Below are positions 17,913-27,957 of a DNA stretch of 64,000 nt, one piece after another (position 1 is the first letter of the stretch; each line of letters starts with the position of its first letter). The DNA comes from Craterilacuibacter sp. RT1T (GTDB taxonomy: Bacteria; Pseudomonadota; Gammaproteobacteria; Burkholderiales; Chromobacteriaceae): positions 310,001 through 374,000 of the forward strand of contig NZ_JAMFLI010000002.1 in assembly GCF_023502145.1 (NCBI RefSeq), given 5' to 3'. The position numbers and the translations under genes were made by a program. Below the pieces are notes generated by a model. It had not been told where the DNA came from and made no database searches. It saw nothing but the letters and a program-made list of their open reading frames with translations.

Positions 17913-18833
17913 ATGAATACTCCTATTGGCCTGTCCGGTGCCGGCGTTGTTTTATCGGTGCTGGCCTCGCTGCTGTTTGCCGTGTTGTCCGGCTATACCA
18001 CCTTGCTGTCGCCCTTGTCCGGCGAGGCGGTTTTTGCCTGGCGTGTGCTCTGGACTTTGCCGGGTGCCTTTTTGTTACTACTTTTGCGCCGGCAATGGCC
18101 GGCGTTTTGCCTGTTATTGCAGCGCTTGCGCAACGAGCCGCGCCTCGCGCTGGCCATGCCCTTGCTGGCTGGCTTGTTTGGCGTGCAGCAGTGGCTGTTT
18201 ATGTGGGCACCTATCAATGGCGAGGCCATGTCGGTGGCGATGGGCTATTTTTTGCTGCCGCTGACCATGGTGCTATTCGGGCGCTGGCTGTATGGCGAGC
18301 ATTTGTACCGTATGCAGTGGCTGGCGGTGGGTTTTGCCCTGCTTGGCGTGTTGCATGAACTGTGGCTGACCCGTGCCATTGCCTGGCCCACCTTGCTGGT
18401 GGCGCTGGGTTACCCGCCTTATTTCGTGTTGCGGCGCTGGGCACGGCTGGAGGCATTGACCGGTTTTGCGCTGGAGATGACGGTCCTGTTTCCGGTCGCT
18501 ATCCTGATGTTGTGTTATCTGGGGCCGGCCAGTTACGGTGTGCTGGGCGAGGCGCGCTTCTGGCTGCTCTTGCCGGGCCTGGGCTTGATCAGCACCGTTG
18601 CCTTGTTGTGTTATCTGGCATCCAGCCGCCTGCTGCCTCTGGGGATGATGGGCTTGCTGGGTTATGTGGAGCCGGTATTGCTGTTTTTGCTGGCTATTAC
18701 CTTGCTGGGTGAGCCTTTGAGTGCCAGCCGCCTGCTCACTTACGGGCCGATCTGGCTGGCCGTCGCTTTGACGGGCCTGAATATTGCAATCCGCCAGTTC
18801 GGCGTGCGATTGCCGTGGCGGGGGCGCAGATAA
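17913..18833 (+). CDS. rarD: RarD-type EamA transporter
   Basis: Inner-membrane protein of the drug/metabolite transporter superfamily with about ten hydrophobic helices across 306 residues. The N-terminal part (GVVLSVLASLLFAVLSGY, then AWRVLWTLP) and the loop WAPINGEAMSVAMGYFLLPL are typical of RarD, the chloramphenicol-sensitive protein group; the C-terminal half has GLISTVALLCYLAS and GYVEPVLLFLLA. The physiological substrate of RarD is not established. The ATG at 17913 is used; a TTG at 17892 is possible. No strong ribosome binding site is visible. Confidence 0.85.
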   Translation: MNTPIGLSGAGVVLSVLASLLFAVLSGYTTLLSPLSGEAVFAWRVLWTLPGAFLLLLLRRQWPAFCLLLQRLRNEPRLALAMPLLAGLFGVQQWLFMWAPINGEAMSVAMGYFLLPLTMVLFGRWLYGEHLYRMQWLAVGFALLGVLHELWLTRAIAWPTLLVALGYPPYFVLRRWARLEALTGFALEMTVLFPVAILMLCYLGPASYGVLGEARFWLLLPGLGLISTVALLCYLASSRLLPLGMMGLLGYVEPVLLFLLAITLLGEPLSASRLLTYGPIWLAVALTGLNIAIRQFGVRLPWRGRR

Positions 18834-18857
18834 GCAAGAGCACGAGGGGGTGAGTGT

Positions 18858-19484
18858 ATGCGCTTTGATGACAGACTGGATGCCGCGCGGCATCTGGCGC
18901 AGGCCTTGCGGGCTTACCGTGGTCAGCATCCGCTTATACTGGCCATTCCGCGCGGCGCGGTGCCAATGGGGCGCGAGCTGGCCGACTTGCTGCAAGGCGA
19001 TCTGGATGTGGTGCTGGTGCGCAAGCTGCATGCACCGGGGGATGCCGAGTTTGCCATCGGTGCGCTAAGCGAAACAGGGCAGGTGGTATTGATGCCCTGG
19101 GCTGAGAAAGCGGGCGCCGATACGCACTGGATCGCGCAGCAGCGCGAACTGGAGTCGGCCAAGATACGGGCGCGGCGGGTGCGTTATACGCCGCTGCGCC
19201 CATCTTTGCCGGTTGCGGGGCGCACCGTGATTGTGGTCGACGATGGCTTGGCGACCGGAGCGACCATGCTGGCGGCGCTGGATGCGCTGCGCTTGCAGCG
19301 CCCGGCACGGCTGGTGTGCGCCGTGCCGGTGGCCTCGCCGGATGCTTGCACGCGGGTGCGTGCGCATTGCGACGAGCTGGTGTGTTTGAGCGCGCCCGCC
19401 CAGTTTGCCTCGGTCGGCCAGTTTTACCGCGACTTCACCCAAGTGGAGGACGCCGAGGTCGAGCGCGTTCTGGCCGCCTCTTAG
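18858..19484 (+). CDS. Phosphoribosyltransferase-domain protein
   Basis: Type I phosphoribosyltransferase fold, 208 residues. The PRPP loop VVDDGLATGATM is at about residues 125-136, preceded by the hydrophobic strand TVIVV; the N-terminal part has ILAIPRGAVPMGRELAD, typical of stand-alone PRTase-domain proteins often annotated as putative PRTases. The base acceptor is not predictable from sequence. GAGGGGG precedes the ATG. It is 24 bases downstream of rarD and its end overlaps by 4 bases with the convergent next gene. Confidence 0.85.
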   Translation: MRFDDRLDAARHLAQALRAYRGQHPLILAIPRGAVPMGRELADLLQGDLDVVLVRKLHAPGDAEFAIGALSETGQVVLMPWAEKAGADTHWIAQQRELESAKIRARRVRYTPLRPSLPVAGRTVIVVDDGLATGATMLAALDALRLQRPARLVCAVPVASPDACTRVRAHCDELVCLSAPAQFASVGQFYRDFTQVEDAEVERVLAAS

Positions 19485-20446
19485 CGCCCCTTCACCAAGT
19501 TCATGATTTCGGCTGCATTCAGCGTGCCGGCGCGTTGGCGGATTTGCGGCAGATACTGGCTTTGCATCTCTTTGGCCGGGCCTAGCATGCCCTGAAAACT
19601 CTGCTGCAGTAGCGCCGTACTCATCTGGCGGCCACCCGCGTAATAGCGCTTGGCGATCTGGCCTAGTGCATAGGTGCTGGCAAAGGAAAATGCCATGCCG
19701 GTGCCGCTGTCTCCCAGTGTTTTCCCCCATTTTCCCGCCGCTTTGCCAAATAGCCCGCCTATCAGCTTGCGCCCGAATTGTTCCAGATATTGCGACGTCA
19801 ATCCGATGCCGACGGTGGAGAGAAATTCACGGATATGGCCCTGATCCAACTCGTAGCCATAGCGTTTGCCTATGCCGTACACCATCTTGATCTGTAACGG
19901 AATAATGGCGACCGAGGCCCAGGATTGCGGCAGCAATTCCAGTGCGCCATTGAGAATGGCGTAGTTGAGGATGGAGCGATCAAGCTCGGCTTCGTCTTGT
20001 ACAGGAGGGCTGGTCGGCGGCACGGCTTGCTGCTTTGCCGTGGCTGCGGTTGCCGGTGCCGCATATTGGCCGGCATCGGCCATGGCGTCGGCCTCTTGCT
20101 GGAAGGCAAGGCTGTCAGCATCCGCTAGCTGCAGGCGGGTTTTCAAGTCGGCCAGAAAGGCACGTTCGGCCTCGCTGGTGCGCCCGTCGGCATCACAAAC
20201 GCACACCGCCATTTCGAAGGCAAACTGGCGTGCCGCCTGATCGCCCAGGTTGGAGCAGGCCTGCGCGAGTGTCATCCGCTTGAATAACACGTCCTGATAC
20301 AGGCGGGTAAGATCCATGCCCGAGCCTTGTCCCAGGGATTCGGCCAGTGCGCGTATATGTTCGCGCTCGCGTTCGTCGTTATTGCCATCGGCAAAGGCGG
20401 CGAGCAGGGCGATGCTGAGGATGGCTTGCTGTTGTTCGCTATTCAT
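19481..20446 (-). CDS. TerB-like / DUF697-type protein
   Basis: 321 residues in two parts. The N-terminal part (about 1-110) resembles the all-helical TerB tellurite-resistance domain: IALLAAFADGNNDERERE and a second acidic repeat VCVCDADGRTSEAERAFL. A low-complexity Ala/Gln/Pro linker (about 115-150) leads to a C-terminal part (about 155-321) with glycine-rich hydrophobic segments like DUF697 (YcjF-type): IIPLQIKMVYGIGKRYGY and ATYALGQIAKRYYAGG. Such proteins are thought to be membrane-associated and stress-linked. The domain calls rest on motif memory; no function is proposed. Confidence 0.7.
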   Translation of the reverse strand: MNSEQQQAILSIALLAAFADGNNDEREREHIRALAESLGQGSGMDLTRLYQDVLFKRMTLAQACSNLGDQAARQFAFEMAVCVCDADGRTSEAERAFLADLKTRLQLADADSLAFQQEADAMADAGQYAAPATAATAKQQAVPPTSPPVQDEAELDRSILNYAILNGALELLPQSWASVAIIPLQIKMVYGIGKRYGYELDQGHIREFLSTVGIGLTSQYLEQFGRKLIGGLFGKAAGKWGKTLGDSGTGMAFSFASTYALGQIAKRYYAGGRQMSTALLQQSFQGMLGPAKEMQSQYLPQIRQRAGTLNAAEIMNLVKGR

Positions 20447-20520
20447 GGGGTGTCCGGCTGGATAAATTGATATCGCTTTGGCAAGTGAATACGGTAGCAG
20501 TTCCCGTTTTGCCTAATTGT

Positions 20521-20802
20521 TTAGCCTTGCGTGCGGCCATGCCAAGCCCAGAAGTCTTTGACCCTATGCTGCATAAAGTCTTGAGCGGCGCTGAAGTCGG
20601 CGCTATCGGCCTCGTCGGTGATGCGGTAGACCTCGGGCGTTTGATTGCCGTTTTCAACTTCCAGCGTAATGCCGGACATTTCGGCCTGTTCGGCCAGATA
20701 GCTCAGATAGGCATTGATGGCCTGAACAAACTCGTCGCCGCGTGCTTGCCCGTCCAGCAGGGATTTAACGAAATTGTGGCCGTTGATAATGATTTTGCTC
20801 AT
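20521..20802 (-). CDS. Hypothetical protein, 93 residues
   Basis: Small acidic soluble protein with an N-terminal strand MSKIIINGHNFVKSLLDG, a helical centre (AINAYLSYLAEQAEMSG) and a C-terminus containing FMQHRVKDFWAWHGR. GGGAG stands 6 bases before the ATG, which supports that it is translated. It lies between the TerB/DUF697-like gene and the ABC exporter on the same strand but with wide gaps on both sides. No family recognised. Confidence 0.6.
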   Translation of the reverse strand: MSKIIINGHNFVKSLLDGQARGDEFVQAINAYLSYLAEQAEMSGITLEVENGNQTPEVYRITDEADSADFSAAQDFMQHRVKDFWAWHGRTQG

Positions 20803-21029
20803 GGCTTACTCCCGTTGTGGCATGCTTTTTTGCAGTGCCGGATGCCCTGATGCTAGCAGCCGGAAGATGTGTTGCGCTGATGGATTCAGGGGAGGGAAAA
20901 ACCTGTGTCAGGGCTTGACCGGTCGGCTTGAATCTGCCTGTTAAACTTGTTGTGCAAATTTTAATCGACACTTGCGGGGGTGTTGATTTATATGGATTTT
21001 CTTCTGGCGTTGCCCTGCTATAAGGCTGC

Positions 21030-21052
21030 TTTTCCACAGAATCTGTGGAAAA
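21030..21052. promoter_or_regulatory. Perfect inverted repeat containing two DnaA-box-like nonamers
   Basis: 11-bp arms TTTTCCACAGA and TCTGTGGAAAA around one central base. Each arm contains TTTTCCACA, which fits the relaxed DnaA box TTWTNCACA, in opposite orientation. It lies just after the ABC exporter stop; the short loop and lack of T-run argue against a terminator, so a protein-binding site is more likely. Confidence 0.5.
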
Positions 21053-21065
21053 TTCTGCGCACGGT

Positions 21066-22844
<1,779 letters not shown>

Positions 22845-22943
22845 CACGCTACTTTAACGGCGAACGCGTGGATGTGCTGTTAATTTGTAGCGGGGTGTGG
22901 TGAAACGGGTCAAGCGCAAGATGCCGTAGCGGCAGGGTGAAAC

Positions 22944-23028
22944 TGGTGGGGGGAGAAGGATTCGAACCTTCGAAGGCTGAGCCGTCAGATTTACAGTCTG
23001 ATCCCTTTGACCGCTCGGGAATCCCCCC
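22944..23028 (-). tRNA. tRNA-Tyr (GUA)
   Basis: 85 nucleotides on the minus strand with the CCA end encoded. The acceptor stem is GGGGGGA paired with TCCCCCC, discriminator A. The anticodon loop reads CTGTAAA, anticodon GTA, and there is a long variable arm as in all bacterial tRNA-Tyr. The T arm contains the GGTTCGAATCC core. It has its own strong promoter. Confidence 0.96.
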
Positions 23029-23042
23029 ACAAGAGGACGCGA

Positions 23043-23071
23043 ATAATAAATGGATTTATATCAAACGTCAA
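23043..23071 (-). promoter_or_regulatory. Promoter of tRNA-Tyr
   Basis: On the minus strand TTGACG (23071-23066), 17-base spacer, TATTAT (23048-23043), then a GC-rich discriminator just before the tRNA. This is a stable-RNA type promoter layout that would be subject to stringent control. Confidence 0.8.
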
Positions 23072-23107
23072 GCGCCTGTCGGCGATTCATGCCGAAATGC
23101 GGTGTAC

Positions 23108-23422
23108 TCAGCCCAGAGATGCAGGCAGGCGGCGAATATCGGCGACGCGGATGCGCTTGAGCTGCTCGACGGTAATCAGATGCAGCAGGATTTTGACTAC
23201 TTTTTGCTGCTTGTTGCCGGTAATGGCGCGGTGCAGGCGGGCTTCCAGTTCTTTGGCGTCTTCGCGCTTGCTGACCGGCTCGGGTAGCAGCAGGCGGATG
23301 GCGTCGTCGTCAATGGCGCGTGCGCCCATCGGGCTGGCTGCGGCATCGTTCGAGGCAAGGAATATCATGTACTTTCCTTTTTGCGTCAGGGCTGCGCCCA
23401 GCAGTTTTACCGTTTGATCCAT
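23108..23422 (-). CDS. Hypothetical protein, 104 residues
   Basis: Small protein without a recognised domain. It starts MDQTVKLLGAALTQKGKYMIF, has an acidic middle (RAIDDDAIRLLLPEPVSKREDAKELEARLH) and a basic C-terminal half with HRAITGNKQQKVVKILLHL and RIRVADIRRLP. A GGAAAG precedes the ATG. It lies between tRNA-Tyr and a divergent secreted-protein gene. Coding status rests on the start site and codon pattern only. Confidence 0.6.
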   Translation of the reverse strand: MDQTVKLLGAALTQKGKYMIFLASNDAAASPMGARAIDDDAIRLLLPEPVSKREDAKELEARLHRAITGNKQQKVVKILLHLITVEQLKRIRVADIRRLPASLG

Positions 23423-23628
23423 GGTGTGAGTCTTTCCAGTCGAATTTTGGAGCGCTAGGGTACACCGCCAGCGCCGTGCATGAAACCTTTAGTTTAGCGG
23501 GGGTTGATACCGTTTCCTGACGACAGAAATCGGGCGTGCCTGCTAAAACGAAACAGCTCCGCAGTTTTGGCACTCAGGCAAAAACCGGCAGGGGCGGCAA
23601 GTTGGCACCCGTGCAGGAGGTGGCTGCC

Positions 23629-24024
23629 ATGAAAAAGCTGGTGTGGATCGTGTTTGTCAGTGCCTGGTGCCATGCCGAAGCTGCACCGCGCTGGGTCTTG
23701 CTGGGTGAAACAGCAAGCGGCAACCAGATTACCTTTGATCTGGAGACCTTCAGAAGTGGCGCGCTCCCCGAGCTGTGGCTGCAGGTCGATCAGGCCAGCT
23801 GCCCGCCCAAAGGCAGGCGCCAGGACTGTCTGTTGCAACAAAAAATCAAGGTCAACTGCAATAGCCAGGAGTTTGCCGTTATCCATACCCGGGTGCGCAA
23901 TCATCAGGGTAGCCTGCGCCATGACAGCGGCTTGGTGGGGGCCAGGTTTGAGCCAGCTCCGCAAGGCTCGATCGCCGCATCCGTGGTGGCGCTGGCCTGT
24001 CATGTCGAGGGCTTGGCCGGTTAA
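23629..24024 (+). CDS. Secreted protein resembling surface-adhesin E family
   Basis: 131 residues with a signal peptide (MKKLVWIVFVSAWCHAEA, cut before APRW). The mature part begins WVLLGETASGNQITFDLETFRSG and continues with LWLQVDQASCPP and INC-type paired cysteines, a pattern like the surface-adhesin protein E/CNP1-type domain (WxxxGxxxxGxxxYxDxxSI). The ATG at 23629 is set by GGAGG upstream and the signal peptide. It would be periplasmic or surface-exposed. Family call is tentative. Confidence 0.65.
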   Translation: MKKLVWIVFVSAWCHAEAAPRWVLLGETASGNQITFDLETFRSGALPELWLQVDQASCPPKGRRQDCLLQQKIKVNCNSQEFAVIHTRVRNHQGSLRHDSGLVGARFEPAPQGSIAASVVALACHVEGLAG

Positions 24025-24044
24025 ACCCGCGCTTTTAGTCAGGC

Positions 24045-25298
24045 CTAGGCGAAGCGGCGGGCAGCATCCAGTGCCAAACCGCTGCCTATGCTGCCGTGCA
24101 GATCGCCTTCAACGGCTTTGGCTTGTGGCAACAGGGCGGCAATACGCTGTCTAAGCAGGGGTACGCCGCTGGCGCCGCCGGTGAAAAACACGGTGTCTAC
24201 CGCATTGGGCGCGATCTGGGCTTGGGCGAGTACCTGCTTGACCGTGCTTTCTATGCTGTCGATCTGGCGGCTGATGGATTCGTCAAACTGGGTGCGGCTC
24301 AGGCTCAGGCTCAGGCCGCTTTCTATTTCATCCAGCTGCAAAAGCGCCTGCTCCTGACCGGAGAGCGCAATCTTGGCGTCTTCCACCTGCATGGCCAGCC
24401 AGTGGCCGGCACGCTTGGCAATCAGGGTAAACAGCCGGTCCAGCTTGTCCTGCTCCAGTGCTTCCGAATACACGCTTTGCAAGGACGAGAGCGCCTTGCG
24501 GGTATAGGCGAAGTTGATGGTGTGCCAGGTTGACAGGTTGAAGTAGGCGCTGGACGGCATGTCGGCCTGGCTTTTGAGCTTGCTGCGCAGGCCCAGTAGC
24601 GGCATGGCCGTGGCCAGACTGAGCTGTTTGTCGAAATCGGTGCCGCCGATATGGATGCCGCAATTGGCCAGAATGTCGTCTTGACGGTCCAGTTTCAAGG
24701 CCGACTGTGGCGACAGGCGGATCAGGGTGAAGTCAGAGGTGCCGCCGCCGATGTCCACCACCAGCACCAGTTCTTCATGGCTGATGCGGCTCTCGTAGTC
24801 GAAAGCGGCCGCAATCGGCTCGAACTGGAACTCGATATCGCTAAACCCGGCTTGGCGTGCAATCTGCGCCAGCGTGTCTTGCGCCAGCGCATCGGCGCGC
24901 GCATCGTCGTCGACAAAATACACCGGCCGGCCAAACACCGCCTGCTGCAGGGGGCGGCCGGCGGAGAGTTCGGCGCGCTGCTTGAGCTGGTCGATATACA
25001 TCTGCAGCAAATCCATAAAGCGCAGCGTGCGGCCATGCACCTCGGTCTGGCCATCCATCAAGCTGGTGCCCAGCAAACTCTTGAGTGAGCGCATCAGCCG
25101 ACCTTCGTAGCCCTCCAGATATTCGGCAATGCCGGCGCGCCCGACAGCGACCGAGTCTTCCTCGGTATTGAAAAACACCACCGAAGGCAGCGTTGTTTTG
25201 CCGTCTTCCAGCGCAAGCAAAGCGGGGACGCCGGGACGCTGCCAGCCGACGGTCGAGTTGGACGTGCCAAAATCCACGCCACAAGCATTGGTCATCAT
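24045..25298 (-). CDS. yegD: YegD-like Hsp70-family chaperone
   Basis: Actin/Hsp70-fold ATPase without the usual substrate-binding domain, 417 residues. Phosphate 1 motif ACGVDFGTSNSTVG at the N-terminus, phosphate 2 motif LVVDIGGGTSDFTLIRL at about residues 185-201, the adenosine motif VFFTGGASGVPLLRQRI near the C-terminus. This is the pattern of E. coli YegD (450 residues). Two ATG codons stand at 25298 and 25295. The frame is open further upstream into the intergenic region but without motif support. It is convergent with the secreted-protein gene. Confidence 0.88.
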   Translation of the reverse strand: MMTNACGVDFGTSNSTVGWQRPGVPALLALEDGKTTLPSVVFFNTEEDSVAVGRAGIAEYLEGYEGRLMRSLKSLLGTSLMDGQTEVHGRTLRFMDLLQMYIDQLKQRAELSAGRPLQQAVFGRPVYFVDDDARADALAQDTLAQIARQAGFSDIEFQFEPIAAAFDYESRISHEELVLVVDIGGGTSDFTLIRLSPQSALKLDRQDDILANCGIHIGGTDFDKQLSLATAMPLLGLRSKLKSQADMPSSAYFNLSTWHTINFAYTRKALSSLQSVYSEALEQDKLDRLFTLIAKRAGHWLAMQVEDAKIALSGQEQALLQLDEIESGLSLSLSRTQFDESISRQIDSIESTVKQVLAQAQIAPNAVDTVFFTGGASGVPLLRQRIAALLPQAKAVEGDLHGSIGSGLALDAARRFA

Positions 25299-25506
25299 GA
25301 ATACGTTTATATCGGAGCAAAATTCGAGGCGCGCGAGTATAGCCCAATTCAGCGTCAAGGTCTGGCAGCGGCAAACCATTCCCACAACTGCTATACCTGA
25401 AGACATGCATTTTATGCGATTAACCGCAAAGGATTGCATCTGGACTTGCTGTGCGGATCTTTAGATGCACATGGCGCGTGAAGACTTTTACGATGAGGGG
25501 TAAATA

Positions 25507-26043
25507 ATGTCAGTAGCCAAGGAGCAGGGCGAGCGCGCACGAGTTGCGCCAATTTCCACACCAACCGATCTGGGTAGTGATGCGACGCGCGATATCAGCG
25601 CCGCGATGAACCTGATTCTGGCCGATGTTTTTGCTTTGTATCTGAAAACCAAGAATTTTCACTGGCATGTCAGTGGACCGCATTTTCGCGACTATCATCT
25701 GATGCTGGACGAGCAGGGCGATGAGCTATACGGCATGACCGATCCGATTGCCGAGCGTGTGCGCAAGGTCGGCGGGCGTACGATGACTTCTATCGGCCAT
25801 ATCGCACGTACCCAGCGCGTGCTGGATAATGATGCCGACTATGTGCAGCCGCTGGATATGTTGGCCGAACTGTGTGACGACAGCAAAAATCTGGCTGCCC
25901 GTTTGCGCGAAGCGCATAGCGTATGCGACACATACAACGATACGGCAACGGCTAGCCTGATTGAAAACTGGATAGATGCGACCGAGCGCCGTACCTGGTT
26001 CTTGTTTGAAGCCAGCCGCCGTGGTGACGGTACCGGCCACTAA
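25507..26043 (+). CDS. dps: Dps-family ferritin-like protein
   Basis: Mini-ferritin that oxidises and stores iron and protects DNA in starved cells. 178 residues; the four-helix bundle starts at about residue 28. The ferroxidase site between subunits is visible as KNFHWHVSGPHFRDYHLMLDEQGDELY (His, His, Asp, Glu in the usual spacing). The N-terminal 25 residues contain Lys/Arg residues that may bind DNA. A terminator follows the gene; no specific regulator site was identified. Confidence 0.93.
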   Translation: MSVAKEQGERARVAPISTPTDLGSDATRDISAAMNLILADVFALYLKTKNFHWHVSGPHFRDYHLMLDEQGDELYGMTDPIAERVRKVGGRTMTSIGHIARTQRVLDNDADYVQPLDMLAELCDDSKNLAARLREAHSVCDTYNDTATASLIENWIDATERRTWFLFEASRRGDGTGH

Positions 26044-26062
26044 ACCGTTTACAGGTTTGGTC

Positions 26063-26099
26063 AAAAGCGATAGCGGATGGATGCCGCTATCGCTTTTTT
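26063..26099. terminator. Bidirectional terminator after dps
   Basis: Arms AAAAGCGATAGCGG and CCGCTATCGCTTTT with a 7-base loop and T-run. It serves dps on the plus strand and could serve the convergent gene at 26151 on the minus strand. Confidence 0.88.
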
Positions 26100-26150
26100 A
26101 TGGTCATCGCGCTTCCCCGGTTAGGCACGATGAAAATTTTTATTGTGTGC

Positions 26151-26648
26151 TCAAGGCGGCGGCAGCTGGTCCAGCAACAATAGTGCCGCACGTTGCCAGG
26201 CACCGGTGTGCTCTTCTTTATCCTCTACGGTTTGCTCCGCCTGCCAGGGTGCTTGTGTGCTGCCGCTTTTGCTTACGCTGAGTGTCAGCGTGCTGAGTGT
26301 GCGCTCTGCATAGCTGGTATAAGGGGCTTGCGGCCAGTCCCAGCCGGCCATGCCGCCCCATCCGCCGCCATAGCGGCCATAGCCCAAACCGATGCCGCTT
26401 TGCCATTGCGTTTGCGCTGCCAGTAGGGTGCGGGTGCTGGCGCGAAAACAGAATTGCCACTGCCCGCCTTGCGCAAGCGGCGTATAGCCGCGTAGCGACA
26501 GCAGCAATTCCAGCCGTGTCTTGGCGTCAAAGCCCAGTTGCGCCGGTGCCGGGCAGGACAAGGAAGCGGTCGCAGGCGCGGGTTGTGGCATGGCGCCGGC
26601 CTGTCCCCATAGCGGGATCAAACAGGGCAATAAGGCAAGGTATTTCAT
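26151..26648 (-). CDS. Exported DUF4136-like protein
   Basis: 165 residues with a signal peptide (MKYLALLPCLIPLWGQAGA). The mature part has FDAKTRLELLLSLRGY, a glycine-rich middle (GIGLGYGRYGGGWGG) and the strand YAERTLSTLTLSVSKSG, a layout like DUF4136 envelope proteins. It lacks a lipobox cysteine. The ATG at 26648 is chosen for the signal peptide; the upstream extension would overlap sbcD on the other strand. Location is periplasmic by inference; role unknown. Confidence 0.65.
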   Translation of the reverse strand: MKYLALLPCLIPLWGQAGAMPQPAPATASLSCPAPAQLGFDAKTRLELLLSLRGYTPLAQGGQWQFCFRASTRTLLAAQTQWQSGIGLGYGRYGGGWGGMAGWDWPQAPYTSYAERTLSTLTLSVSKSGSTQAPWQAEQTVEDKEEHTGAWQRAALLLLDQLPPP

Positions 26649-26736
26649 GGCGGGGCACTTTATCCGTTTGCTTGCCCTGCAGCATAGCGCTGATCCGGCC
26701 GTATAATCGATCCGACTATGAGCAAACGGGCGCTTC

Positions 26737-27957
26737 ATGAAAATACTGCATACCTCGGACTGGCACTTGGGCCAGCATTTTATGGGCAAGACGCGTCAGG
26801 CTGAACATCAGGCGTTTCTCGCCTGGCTGCTGGAGCAGGTCAAGCTTTGTGCTGCCGATGTCGTGTTGGTCGCGGGAGATGTGTTTGATACCGGTGCGCC
26901 GCCTAGCTATGCGCGCGAGCTGTACAACGAATTCGTGGTTGGCTTGCATGCCAGTGGCGCTACGCTGGTGGTGCTGGGCGGCAATCACGACTCGGTGGCC
27001 ACGCTGGGCGAGAGCCGCTCGCTATTGGCACATCTGTCCACGCAGGTGATTGCGGCCGTGCAGAACGAGGCGCAGCGGCAAGTGCTGGTGTTGAACGGGC
27101 GTGATGGCCAGCCCGGCGCTGTTTTGTGTGCCATCCCGTTTATCCGTGCGCGCGATGTGTTGCAAAGCCAGCCCGGGCAAAGCGCAGCGGATAAGCAGTT
27201 GTCTTTGCAGCAGGCGATACAGCAGCATTATCAGTCTGTGTATGCGCTGGCCGTGGCGCAGTGCCAGACGCTGGGGCTGGCGCTGCCTGTCATCGCCAGC
27301 GGCCATCTGACGACAGTGGGTGCCAGCGCCAGCGAGTCGGTGCGCGAAATCTATGTGGGCGCGCTGGAGGCGTTTCCGACCAGTGCTTTTCCGCCGGCCG
27401 ATTATATTGCGCTAGGTCATATCCACCGTCCGCAAAAAGTGGGCGGTTTCGAGCATATCCGCTATTGCGGCTCGCCCATTCCTTTGGGTTTTGACGAGGC
27501 GCGCCAGCAAAAACAGGTGCTGCTGGTTGAGCTGGACGGCAAGGGTTTGCAGTCGGTGACGCCTTTGCTTGTGCCGTGTTTTCAGCCTTTGTGTACCGTT
27601 GCCGGTTCGCTGGAGGATTTGCCGCGCGAGATAGCCGCGGCCGCAGCGCAGGCTAAAGAAGGACAGACGGTGTGGCTGGAGGTTATTGTGCGTAGCGATG
27701 ACTATCTGGCCGATTTGCATGGCCGCATCCAGAGCCTATGCGAAGGCTTGCCGGTGGAGGTGTTGCGTATCCGGCGCGAGCGTGGCCAAGCTGCCTTGGC
27801 ATTGCAGCAGCAAGCGTGCGAGACGCTGGATGAACTCAGTCCGCTTGATGTGTTTGAGCGGCGTCTGGCGCAGGAAGAGTTGCCGGATGCGCTGAAAGCC
27901 AGCTTGCAGGCGCGCTATGCGCTGCTTTTGGATGAATTGGCGGGAGAGCACGCATGA
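26737..27957 (+). CDS. sbcD: Exonuclease subunit SbcD
   Basis: Mre11-type nuclease partner of SbcC that cleaves DNA hairpins and trims DNA ends. 406 residues; the calcineurin-like metal ligands are visible in order: HTSDWHLGQ (D8, H10), [21 protein letters not shown] and LGHIHRPQ. The capping domain follows from about residue 270. The stop overlaps the sbcC ATG by 4 bases, the normal coupled arrangement. Confidence 0.96.
   Translation: MKILHTSDWHLGQHFMGKTRQAEHQAFLAWLLEQVKLCAADVVLVAGDVFDTGAPPSYARELYNEFVVGLHASGATLVVLGGNHDSVATLGESRSLLAHLSTQVIAAVQNEAQRQVLVLNGRDGQPGAVLCAIPFIRARDVLQSQPGQSAADKQLSLQQAIQQHYQSVYALAVAQCQTLGLALPVIASGHLTTVGASASESVREIYVGALEAFPTSAFPPADYIALGHIHRPQKVGGFEHIRYCGSPIPLGFDEARQQKQVLLVELDGKGLQSVTPLLVPCFQPLCTVAGSLEDLPREIAAAAAQAKEGQTVWLEVIVRSDDYLADLHGRIQSLCEGLPVEVLRIRRERGQAALALQQQACETLDELSPLDVFERRLAQEELPDALKASLQARYALLLDELAGEHA

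Noticed and set aside
22937-23287. 116-codon plus-strand frame starting MKLVGGEGFEPSK
   Set aside because: It reads through the antisense of tRNA-Tyr; this GGEGFEPS type of peptide is a well-known artefact of tRNA genes.
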